The position numbers and the translations under genes are program-made. Source: CAZMVU01 sp964569295 (GTDB lineage Bacteria; Hydrogenedentota; Hydrogenedentia; Hydrogenedentales; JAGMZX01). Taken from it: a DNA stretch of 35,065 nucleotides. Positions within the stretch are counted from its first letter, which is position 1. Every line of letters begins with the position of its first letter. This document shows positions 6,957 to 14,350 of the stretch, in pieces. The notes under the pieces were generated by a model. The model saw only the letters and a program-made list of their open reading frames with translations, had not been told where the DNA came from and ran no database searches. The stretch is taken from positions 1 through 35,065 of the forward strand of contig CAZMVU010000025.1 in the NCBI GenBank assembly GCA_964569295.1, written 5' to 3'.

Positions 6957-7735
6957 CCAGCATCGGCGGGCAGGTTCCGTTTCAGGCCCGCCACCGCATC
7001 CAGCCAGCCGAAGAGCTGAAGCAGCGCATTGCGCGAGGCCGCCAATAAATCCGCACCGTGCGCGCCACCGGCATACGCGCGAATCTCGGCCAAGCCGGCC
7101 GCCGTCTGTTTCAACACGGTGGCCGCGGTGTACGCGTGCGCATCCTGCTCGGCTGCCAAAATCAGCACCGGCCGGGCGCCAAGCCCGCCGATGCGCGCCG
7201 CCGGTTCAAGGCCGTGCGCGTCGAGGCTGGGAGACACCAGGACCAGGGCCTGCACCGCAGGATCCGCGGCTGCATAGCGCAAAGCGAGCGCGGCGCCGAA
7301 CCCTTCGCCCACAACAGCCAGGTTTTCCGCGTCGGCGCCCGCATCGAGAAGCGCCTCCTTCGCGGCACGCAGGTCCGCCACGGCAGCGCGCCAAGCGCCG
7401 TCGCTCATAGTGCGGAAATCGAGGGTGCGCGTGCCCCAACGCGTACTATCGCCATGGCCCCGCAGATCCAACGCCACCGCCATGTAGCCTTCCGCCTGCG
7501 CGCGCCGGCCGACATGCGCCCACACTTCGCGCTGCGCGCCATACCCGTGTACGAGCATCAAGGCAGGCGGAGCAGCCGCTTGACTCGCAGGCAGGTAGCG
7601 TGTTGCGGTGATATGCACACCGTCGGCCGTGGTCAAAGAAATCGTCTCGGGCGGGGGCGGGCCTGCCCTGCCCCCGCAACTCGAAAAAAGAACGCACAGC
7701 ACCAGGCATACCGCCCATGGCATCAGGTTGTGCAT
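6953..7735 (-). CDS. Alpha/beta-hydrolase-fold lipoprotein lacking the nucleophile serine
   Basis: A 260-residue protein. The N-terminus has a hydrophobic segment ending in a lipobox (LFSSC, about residue 18-22), so it should be a lipoprotein. The mature part has the hydrolase fold: LMLVHGYGAQ (oxyanion region), DLRGHGDS, then GEGFGA where the GxSxG elbow should be, with Gly145 replacing the serine, then LILAAEQDAH (acid candidate) and GGAHGADLL (histidine candidate). Either it uses unusual chemistry or it binds a ligand without hydrolysis. The start at 7735 is set by the signal peptide; no good ribosome binding site is visible. It lies 65 bp after the SCP2 gene, likely in one transcript. It is probably anchored in the periplasm. 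Confidence 0.75.
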   Translation of the reverse strand: MHNLMPWAVCLVLCVLFSSCGGRAGPPPPETISLTTADGVHITATRYLPASQAAAPPALMLVHGYGAQREVWAHVGRRAQAEGYMAVALDLRGHGDSTRWGTRTLDFRTMSDGAWRAAVADLRAAKEALLDAGADAENLAVVGEGFGAALALRYAAADPAVQALVLVSPSLDAHGLEPAARIGGLGARPVLILAAEQDAHAYTAATVLKQTAAGLAEIRAYAGGAHGADLLAASRNALLQLFGWLDAVAGLKRNLPADAG

Positions 7736-7800
7736 CGGCAGCCGGGCAAAAAAGCAACGCGGGACAACGCGCCCAGACGTTGCCCCGCGATCAGGATCAA

Positions 7801-8127
7801 TCAACCGAACTGGAAAATGCTGGCGAGCTTCATCGCGAGGGTCATGTCGCCCTGGATTTTCAGCTTGCCCGTGAGGAACGCGGTCTGACCGTTGAGCTGA
7901 CCCGAGACAATGCTCAGAAAATCCTCGGAGGTGGCCGTTAGCGTAATACTCGGCGAGTCGTGCGTGCCTTGGTTTACCTCCACGTTACCATCCGCAATGC
8001 TCACGTTCCACTCACCGCCGCCGTCGCCGGTGATGTTGAACTGGAAGACGGCGTTCATCCCCTGGGTCTTTTCCTTGTCGACGCGGCTGGGCACTTCCTC
8101 GAAGAACTGGGCCACTGAATCTGCCAT
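7801..8127 (-). CDS. SCP2 sterol-carrier-like lipid-binding protein
   Basis: A 108-residue cytoplasmic protein that is a single SCP2 domain. The characteristic sequence order is present: an N-terminal helix with QFFEEVPSRVD, FQFNITGDGGGEW and VSIADGNVEV strands, SPSITLTATSEDFLSIVSG, then LTGKLKIQGDMTLAMKL near the C-terminus. SCP2 domains bind fatty acids, acyl-CoA or other lipids in a hydrophobic tunnel. GGAGAT 8 nt upstream supports ATG 8127; longer in-frame starts add residues unlike the family. A consensus promoter lies about 155 bp upstream, and the downstream lipoprotein hydrolase is probably co-transcribed, suggesting a shared lipid ligand or substrate. Confidence 0.88.
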   Translation of the reverse strand: MADSVAQFFEEVPSRVDKEKTQGMNAVFQFNITGDGGGEWNVSIADGNVEVNQGTHDSPSITLTATSEDFLSIVSGQLNGQTAFLTGKLKIQGDMTLAMKLASIFQFG

Positions 8128-8490
8128 GGTCTCGATCTCCTTAACTTCCTGCAACGGTTTATGCTGTGAAAAACGTTCCCTCACACAGGGGATCCCTTGT
8201 ACAGGCACCCACCCCTCCACCACCGGGCCAAGGCCTGAAAGCTCCACATGCCTCCCTTGCGATCCCACTCAGGGTTCCGTAATTTATCATAATCCCCAGG
8301 CACTGTCAAAACTGTTGCCAGCGCCTTGCGCAGAGCTGGGCGCGTAAGACGGCTGCCGACGCGGGGAACCGCCCCATCAAGTCTTTACGCTCCACGGGGG
8401 CATTTGTTCTCGCGCGCCGTAGACGCCGAGTTTGACTGGGACCCCGCCGCGGGGATGCCGCGGGGGCACGAAGGCGTGCCAGGCCCCAGG
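8128..8490. other. 363-bp intergenic region between SCP2 and lyase genes
   Basis: It holds the long SCP2 leader and promoter on its left and non-coding sequence downstream of the lyase stop on its right. A small hairpin, GGCACG (8465-8470) with CGTGCC (8475-8480), lies just past the lyase stop but has no T tract, so I do not call it a terminator. No gene or RNA was recognised. Confidence 0.6.
8281..8309 (-). promoter_or_regulatory. Near-consensus sigma-70 promoter for SCP2 and hydrolase
   Basis: On the minus strand TTGACA (8309-8304), a 17-bp spacer and TAAATT (8286-8281) match the sigma-70 consensus closely. The SCP2 ATG is at 8127, giving a leader of roughly 145 nt. Confidence 0.6.
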
Positions 8491-10575
8491 CTATTCCACT
8501 TGCTTTCGCGGCTTGGCGAGTGCGCGCGTCCCGGTGACACCGTCTTCCCCGATGTAGTGGCGTTGGCCGGCGGTCTCAACAATGGTGGTACTACCGAGTT
8601 CGAGGACCATGTCGTCCGCGCGCACGCGCAGTGCGGCGCCCGTTTCGATCTCGATGGGAATGGCCGGGGGCGGATCGCCGGTGTAGCGTTCGTATACGGC
8701 AACGAAAGTCAGGCTGCGCCCTTCCTGCCGGCGCAGGATCATGGGCAGCCATTCGGTAGGCATGCTGCCATGGCCTTCGGCGTGGTAGGCGGCGCCATCC
8801 GGATCGGCGATGGTAATGCGGATGCCCGTACCATCGCCGGTGTCGAGGTTGCAGGTGAACGCGGGCTTCCCAAGCGCCTCTACCGCACGCAGTTTGTCAT
8901 AGCCATCGTCAGTGCCCAGGGAAGAGGCGGGCTTGGCCTCGGGCAGGCCTTCGAGATCGCCGCGCAGGTGCAACGGCAGGTCGGCCTGCACGGGCATGCC
9001 GGCAAACACCTGGACCACATCGATCCACACCGGGCCGCGTTGCGCGAGCGTGCGATGCAGGATGGCATTGGGGTAAGCGTCTTCGCAGGCCGCGCGCACG
9101 GCCTGGAAATCATCGGTTACCGCGAAGGCGGTGCACCGGCCTGCGCTCGGTTGCTGCGATTGCCCGTTCACGACGGGGGCATTGTGCGCGACGGTGTGCG
9201 CGTACCACGCCGCATGCAGCGGGTGGTTATAGCTGAGGCGCCCGGGGTCGACAAAGCGCTGGTCGCCATGGGCAAAAAATAACACGCCCAGCTTGGCTGG
9301 CTGCGTGTGGACGGTGCCTTCGCCGCTGAAATCGAGGAAGGCGGCGGTCTTTCCCCCATCCGCGCGCAGCACGGCCAGGCCGTCGTCCATGATACGCATA
9401 CTCTCGAGGATGAGGGTTTCGGGCGCGTCCGCAGGTAGCGAGGGCGCCCCCCACACGAGGGCCAGCGGCGTGTTGCGCTCCCCGAGCAACGGCGTATAAA
9501 CCGGGTCTTCGTAGCGCCGGTAGGCGACCTCATACAGGTGCGCGGATTCGAGAATCGAGCGGCGGTCGCTGTTGTTCAAAGGCGGAAACGTAAAATCGGG
9601 CAGCAGGTAACGCAGGGGCGCATCATAAAAACGTTTCACCCGCTTGGAGAACAGGTTCACATCCTGCCGTGCCGCAGCCTCGAAGAAGTAGGTGTAAGGC
9701 TCGAGCGCATATAAGTGGTAGGTGGGCGATCCTTCATGCCACATGCCAGCGTCTTTGATGCAATGTTCACGCTGGTAGAGGAAACCCGCCGCGCCATTGA
9801 CCGCCCAATCCAGCAGATTGCCATCGTTCAGGATGTAAGCGGCGCATCCGATGGCGGCGTTGTGCCAGGCTTGCCAGTTCGAGTAGCCCCTTTCGTTGGG
9901 CTTGATGGTGTTGACCATGGGTCGAAGAAGCTGCCTTTCGATGGTATCGCGGTCTTTTGGGCTGTAGCATGGCGCCTTGCGGGTTCGGTCATAGCCGACG
10001 CAGAACCGCAGCAACCCCTCCGCCTCGAGTAACGTCTGCGAAAACAGGCGGCCACCCGCGCTCTTTGGCCGGCCATCCGGGGCGGTTTGTTCGAGATCAC
10101 GATAGAATTCGGCGTAGGTCAGTAGCACCTCGCGCACCCGCTCGGCGTAGGCTGGCTTGGGGTCGAGCGCATAGGCCCAGCCAAGGGCCTCGACGCTCTT
10201 GTTATTTAAGAGGTGCTGAAACGTGCGGTAGGCGCCTTGGGTGCGTTTGTCGTCGTAGCTTATGCCGCACAAGGGGCACGTGTGCGCCTTGTTTATGTAT
10301 TTGAGCTGCGTACCGTCAACAGGGCAAGTGTAGTAAAAAAGCCACAGGCCGCTTGAACGCGGAATATCGAGCACGCTCCCGATAACGCCGCCAGCGCGTT
10401 CAAGCAGTTGTTCGGCGCGCTTTCGGAAGGCCGGCTCCTCCGCCATACGTTCTTGCAGGGTTTCCGCTTCCGAAGCACTGAGAAACACATCCGCCGTGCG
10501 GTCTTGTGAAACATAGACTTCGACATAATCGGGCTGGGCCAGAAGGGCCACCGCCGTCATGAGCAGCCAGTTCAT
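8491..10575 (-). CDS. Secreted heparinase II/III or alginate-lyase-like protein
   Basis: A 694-residue protein predicted to be a polysaccharide lyase. A short signal-like peptide (residues 1-14, MNWLLMTAVALLAQ) precedes a Cys4 zinc-ribbon-like insert, TCPVDG...HTCPLCG (about 80-105). The helical (alpha/alpha)-toroid domain (about 130-400) has SNWQAWHNAAIG and WHEGSPTYHLYAL, which match the Asn/His and His/Tyr catalytic regions of PL families such as PL15/17/21. A C-terminal beta-sandwich like Hepar_II_III follows, with FLDFSGEG and DGLAVLRADG. GGGAG 6 nt upstream supports the start at 10575. It would cleave uronic-acid polysaccharides outside the cytoplasm; the exact substrate cannot be read from sequence. 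It is divergent from the glycosyltransferase operon. Confidence 0.8.
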   Translation of the reverse strand: MNWLLMTAVALLAQPDYVEVYVSQDRTADVFLSASEAETLQERMAEEPAFRKRAEQLLERAGGVIGSVLDIPRSSGLWLFYYTCPVDGTQLKYINKAHTCPLCGISYDDKRTQGAYRTFQHLLNNKSVEALGWAYALDPKPAYAERVREVLLTYAEFYRDLEQTAPDGRPKSAGGRLFSQTLLEAEGLLRFCVGYDRTRKAPCYSPKDRDTIERQLLRPMVNTIKPNERGYSNWQAWHNAAIGCAAYILNDGNLLDWAVNGAAGFLYQREHCIKDAGMWHEGSPTYHLYALEPYTYFFEAAARQDVNLFSKRVKRFYDAPLRYLLPDFTFPPLNNSDRRSILESAHLYEVAYRRYEDPVYTPLLGERNTPLALVWGAPSLPADAPETLILESMRIMDDGLAVLRADGGKTAAFLDFSGEGTVHTQPAKLGVLFFAHGDQRFVDPGRLSYNHPLHAAWYAHTVAHNAPVVNGQSQQPSAGRCTAFAVTDDFQAVRAACEDAYPNAILHRTLAQRGPVWIDVVQVFAGMPVQADLPLHLRGDLEGLPEAKPASSLGTDDGYDKLRAVEALGKPAFTCNLDTGDGTGIRITIADPDGAAYHAEGHGSMPTEWLPMILRRQEGRSLTFVAVYERYTGDPPPAIPIEIETGAALRVRADDMVLELGSTTIVETAGQRHYIGEDGVTGTRALAKPRKQVE

Positions 10576-10679
10576 AGTCGCTCCCGCCCTTTTCGGGCCA
10601 ATGCCAACACGGTTTGCGGTGTGCATTTGACGACGCAGGGCCGTCCCCGAGTTGACAGCCGCTGCATACGCCGTGGCGG

Positions 10680-10688
10680 AATATACCA
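10680..10688 (-). promoter_or_regulatory. Candidate extended -10 promoter for the lyase
   Basis: On the minus strand the sequence reads TGG followed by TATATT, an extended -10 (TGn plus hexamer), about 105 bp before the lyase ATG. No -35 element is visible. Confidence 0.3.
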
Positions 10689-10722
10689 CACGGCATGCCC
10701 GGGCGCCGATCGCCGGGGCGCG

Positions 10723-10752
10723 TTGACCTGCCGCGGGGGCACGTCGTAGAAT
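10723..10752 (+). promoter_or_regulatory. Sigma-70-like promoter for the glycosylation operon
   Basis: TTGACC (10723-10728), an 18-bp spacer and TAGAAT (10747-10752) lie about 190 bp upstream of the GT-C start at 10940. Confidence 0.45.
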
Positions 10753-10939
10753 GCCGACGCTCCCGGAAAACCCTTGCTGGCAGGCGGCGCCTATCGGCTA
10801 CAGGGTGCTTCATGACCGCAGAGAACATGGTCCGGCGCGTGTACTGCATGGGATGCCAGCCGGATAATCCTGGCAGGGAGGGCGGTTTGCGCCCCTTTCC
10901 TGCGTGTGCTGAACAAATCTTCCCGGAGAGGAGGCTGCA

Positions 10940-13414
10940 TTGGCCGCTGCAAAACAAGGAGCTGCGGAAACGCCGGACAACCGGCGGGATGAACGCGCGT
11001 GTCTGGCGCTGCTCGGTGTCCTGCTCCTCTTTCACGTAATTCTGAATGTGTGGTTTCTGCACCTGGACAACCATGTCATCCGTACAGACGAAGAAACGCA
11101 CATGCTCATGGCGCGCACCTATTTCGACACGCTGGTGCAGGAAGACCACGGCTCGGCGCTCAAGTTCCTCATCGCCGCCTCGAAGATTCCCCCGAGCATC
11201 CCGGCCCATCCCCCGCTGCTGCCCATCCTCGGCGCGGGAACAGCGGCCGTGCTGGGCTACAGTCCGGACAGCTTCGCGCTGGTGGGCACGTTCATGTTCA
11301 TGGCGATCATCGTGGGCGCGTATCTGATTGCACGGGAGTTCATGTCGTGCTGGGGCGCGTTGCTGGCCGCAACCCTGGTCAGCTTCACGCCCGGTGTGTT
11401 TGTGGCATCGCGCTATTTCATGACCGACTACCCAGCCGCGGCGGTGAGCGTTTGGGCCTTCTATGCGCTGCTGCGCAGCAATTATTTTCGAAACACAGGG
11501 TGGGTCTTCTTCTTTGCCGTGCTCAACGGCTGCGGTATTCTATTTCGCACGCCCATCTTCCTCTACTACATCGTGCCTGCGGCGCTGGTGGCAGGGATCG
11601 GCCTGGCCCGCGTGCTTTTCGTGCGGGAGGAGAAGGCAAAGAAGCGCTTTGACGCCAACGGCTTACGCACCTGGGTTCTCAACTGCCTCATGACCTTGGT
11701 GGTCAGCGCCGGTATTTTTGCGCCGTGGTATTTCCACCACCTCGAGACTTTCTACCAATACTGGATGTACCAGCATGTGACCGAGGGGCCCCTCACGATT
11801 TCCAAGGAACCCGTGGCGCAGAAACCCGCGCCGGCCCAAACGGCCCAACCGCCCGCGGACACACCCGCGCCGGCGAAACCCGAAGCGGCCCGTACGCACC
11901 TGGTTCTGCGATGGTGGTTGCCATGGACGCACTATCCCGTGCATCTCATCAACAACAACCTGTTTCTTGTGCTGTCGGTGCTGGCGTTGCTGGGGGCGCC
12001 GTTGGCGTTGCTGCTCGGCCGCTACCGAACATACCCCGTGCTGATGATTCTCGTCTGGATTGCCGGGGCGTATGTGCTGTGGACCGTGCTCATCCGCTTT
12101 TCGAATGCGCGCTATGTCTTGCCGGTGGCGCCCGGCCTCGCGATACTGGCAGCGATCCCGATCATGGTGCTGCCTGCGCGCTGGCCGCGGCGAATCGCCG
12201 TGGCGGCGGTGCTGGGTTTCCACCTGTTCGTGTACGCCAACCTCACGGTCACGCCTTTCGCGGCCGTTGCGCGGGCTTCTGTACCCGTGGTGCTCGATGC
12301 GGACGTGCAACGGGATTACAACGACCCGGGGCTTGTGCTCTACAAAGACGTGCTGAACCTCGGCTATTCCTACTCGGGACTCGGGCCTGTGGTGCGCACC
12401 GACTACGATGTCTGGGCCGAGGAAAACACGATTCAGGAGTGCAACTACAAGGACCGCCTTTTCCTGGCCATGTGCCAGTATGAAAATAAGCGCCGCGCAA
12501 CGCCGGGCGAGTTTGCCAACTTCGTGCGCCTGGGTCACGAAATGCGCGGCATGGAGCTCGACCAGCGCCATTTCTGGAAGGGCACCGTGTACCAGCGCGA
12601 TGACCTGCCCCTGGACGTGCTTCCGAAACGTAAGCTGCGCAGTATCCACATGGCCACCACCGCAGACGGCCTCTTGTCGCGGCTGGCCGAGGCGGAATAC
12701 GTGTGCTATGCGTTGTACGCGGGTGAGCAAGCGAAGGAGGCCCGTTGGATCGCCCAATTGGAGGAACGTGGTTTCAAACCGGTGACGCGTTTTAGAATCG
12801 AGCGGTTCGGCAAAGTGCCCGCCCGCGCCTACGGCCTGCTGGCGCGTGTCGAGGGCGGACTCATCACCATTCGCAACGCCGCAGACATCGAGGCGCTCGA
12901 TCTCTTCGAGTTGAACAGCCTGCGTAACGATGCGCGTTTCAGTTCGCTGCCGGCGTCCATGCAACGGCTTGCAGACGAACGGTTCCATGAATTGATCGCC
13001 GAGTTTCCGCCGCCGCAACAGCTCAATGAAAGTTTGGCCTATGTGGGCGTGGCCTTTTCACAAGTCGAGCCGAACCTGTTTCGCTTCCGCTTCATTTTCA
13101 GGGTGGACGAGAGCATACACAGAGACTGGCGCATCTATTTCCACGGCATACCGCCAGATGAGTATCTCGCGCAACTGCCCCTCGATGCACGAGCCGAAGG
13201 CTACGAGGCTTGGAACTTCAATCCGAACCCGCCCACGAGCCGCTGGGAAGCGGGCAGCTATGTCATCGTGTCGCACACCATTCAGCCGCAGCCCATCCCC
13301 TATTCCATGAAGGTCGGCTTTTTCGACAAGACCGAGGGCTATTTCGGCGTGAGCGCGGGCGTGGCCAAGATCGATTTCGGCGACTACATGCAGGAAGAGG
13401 ACTCGTCCCTGTAA
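10940..13414 (+). CDS. GT-C family membrane glycosyltransferase (ArnT/PMT-like)
   Basis: An 824-residue integral membrane protein. A first transmembrane helix (about 20-42) is followed by the periplasmic loop with the GT-C acidic motif TDEETH (Asp50, Glu51), then about ten further helices to residue 440 or so, as in PMT_2/ArnT enzymes that use polyprenyl-phosphate sugars on the outer face of the membrane. A Pro/Ala-rich loop (about 293-320) interrupts the helices. The last ~380 residues are soluble and unrecognised. TTG at 10940 is chosen because GGAGG lies 5 nt upstream. It leads the operon with nonulosonate genes 28 bp downstream, so it may build the same glycan; donor and acceptor are unknown. 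Confidence 0.8.
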   Translation: MAAAKQGAAETPDNRRDERACLALLGVLLLFHVILNVWFLHLDNHVIRTDEETHMLMARTYFDTLVQEDHGSALKFLIAASKIPPSIPAHPPLLPILGAGTAAVLGYSPDSFALVGTFMFMAIIVGAYLIAREFMSCWGALLAATLVSFTPGVFVASRYFMTDYPAAAVSVWAFYALLRSNYFRNTGWVFFFAVLNGCGILFRTPIFLYYIVPAALVAGIGLARVLFVREEKAKKRFDANGLRTWVLNCLMTLVVSAGIFAPWYFHHLETFYQYWMYQHVTEGPLTISKEPVAQKPAPAQTAQPPADTPAPAKPEAARTHLVLRWWLPWTHYPVHLINNNLFLVLSVLALLGAPLALLLGRYRTYPVLMILVWIAGAYVLWTVLIRFSNARYVLPVAPGLAILAAIPIMVLPARWPRRIAVAAVLGFHLFVYANLTVTPFAAVARASVPVVLDADVQRDYNDPGLVLYKDVLNLGYSYSGLGPVVRTDYDVWAEENTIQECNYKDRLFLAMCQYENKRRATPGEFANFVRLGHEMRGMELDQRHFWKGTVYQRDDLPLDVLPKRKLRSIHMATTADGLLSRLAEAEYVCYALYAGEQAKEARWIAQLEERGFKPVTRFRIERFGKVPARAYGLLARVEGGLITIRNAADIEALDLFELNSLRNDARFSSLPASMQRLADERFHELIAEFPPPQQLNESLAYVGVAFSQVEPNLFRFRFIFRVDESIHRDWRIYFHGIPPDEYLAQLPLDARAEGYEAWNFNPNPPTSRWEAGSYVIVSHTIQPQPIPYSMKVGFFDKTEGYFGVSAGVAKIDFGDYMQEEDSSL

Positions 13415-13441
13415 ATCCGCAGCCAGCGGGAGAAACCGGCC

Positions 13442-14350
13442 ATGGACCAGGAAACGCCGCACGAAACCACCCCGGGCAGGCCGCCGCCCCCGTACCTGGT
13501 GGCGGAGATCGGCTGCAACCACTGCGGCGATTTCGCACTCGCGAAGGAGCTGGTGCATACAGCAGCGGCCTTTTGCCAGGTGCCGGCGGTCAAGTTTCAG
13601 AAGCGCACCCCAGCCGAAGTACTCTCGCCGAAGGAATACGACCAGCCGCATCCGGAACCGCGCCACAGCTACGGCGGCACCTACGGCGCCCACCGCGAGT
13701 TTCTCGAATTCACCCTCGACCAGCACCGCCAACTCGCTGACTACTGCCGCGAGTGCGGCGTGGCCTATTCCGCCTCGGTGTGGGACCTCACCGCCGCCCG
13801 CGAGATAATGTCGCTTGCGCCGCCGTTCATCAAGGTACCTTCCGCCTGCAACACCTGGCCGGAACTCACCGCGTTGCTCTGCGGCGAATTTGGCGGCGAT
13901 ATTCATGTATCCCTCGGCATGACGGCCGCCGCGGAGATGGACGCGATTGTGGCGCGCTACGTACAGCATGGCCGTGCGAAGGACCTGGTGCTCTACCACT
14001 GTACCTCGGGCTACCCCATCGCGTTTGAAGACGCCAATCTGCTCGAGATCCCCTACCTGCTGGGCCAATATGGGGATGCAGTCAAGGCGGTCGGGTTTTC
14101 CGGGCATCACAAGGGCATCGCCATCGATGTTGCCGCCCACGCCCTGGGCGCCACGTACTTCGAGCGCCACTTCACCCTCGACCGGACGCTCAAGGGCACA
14201 GACCATGCCGCGTCGCTCGAGCCGGACGGCCTGCGCCGCCTCAACCGCGACCTCCAGGCCGCCCACCTGGCCCTGCGCCGGAAACCGCGGGACATCCTGC
14301 CGGTCGAGGAGGTGCAGCGGGCGAAACTCAAGTGGGACCGGGTGCGATGA
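13442..14350 (+). CDS. neuB: NeuB-type nonulosonic acid synthase lacking the SAF domain
   Basis: Condenses phosphoenolpyruvate with an N-acyl hexosamine or hexose (or its 6-phosphate) to form a nine-carbon sugar acid. The protein has 302 residues and a complete TIM-barrel: AEIGCNHCGD (21-30), VKFQKRTP, YSASVWDLTAA, IKVPSACNTW, YHCTSGYP, GFSGHHKGIAIDVAAHALG and ERHFTLDRTLKGTDHAAS. Lengths near 340-350 are usual because NeuB, NANS and relatives end in an antifreeze-like SAF domain, whereas this protein ends soon after the barrel. In NeuB the partner subunit's SAF domain reaches into the active site, so substrate handling may differ. GGGAGA lies 8 nt before ATG. Its end overlaps the next gene by ATGA. 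Confidence 0.85.
   Translation: MDQETPHETTPGRPPPPYLVAEIGCNHCGDFALAKELVHTAAAFCQVPAVKFQKRTPAEVLSPKEYDQPHPEPRHSYGGTYGAHREFLEFTLDQHRQLADYCRECGVAYSASVWDLTAAREIMSLAPPFIKVPSACNTWPELTALLCGEFGGDIHVSLGMTAAAEMDAIVARYVQHGRAKDLVLYHCTSGYPIAFEDANLLEIPYLLGQYGDAVKAVGFSGHHKGIAIDVAAHALGATYFERHFTLDRTLKGTDHAASLEPDGLRRLNRDLQAAHLALRRKPRDILPVEEVQRAKLKWDRVR

Larger units (their letters stand above)
10576..10939. other. 364-bp divergent intergenic region
   Basis: It lies between the lyase (minus) and the GT-C operon (plus) and holds a candidate promoter for each. A weak stem, TGCCAG (10854-10859) with CTGGCA (10870-10875), lies in the plus-strand leader. A short frame from 10812 on the plus strand runs into the GT-C gene but has no ribosome binding site and no recognisable protein. 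No riboswitch consensus was recognised. Confidence 0.55.

Noticed and set aside
8465..8480. Hairpin after the lyase stop as an intrinsic terminator
   Set aside because: The stem is only 6 bp and is not followed by a T tract on either strand.
10812..11039. Short plus-strand frame before the GT-C gene (MTAENMVRRVYCMGC...)
   Set aside because: No ribosome binding site, it overlaps the GT-C gene in another frame, and it resembles no known leader peptide.
11663..13018. 451-codon open frame on the minus strand
   Set aside because: It is antisense to the GT-C glycosyltransferase, is rich in Arg/His/Gln as expected from the opposite strand of GC-rich coding sequence, and matches no family.
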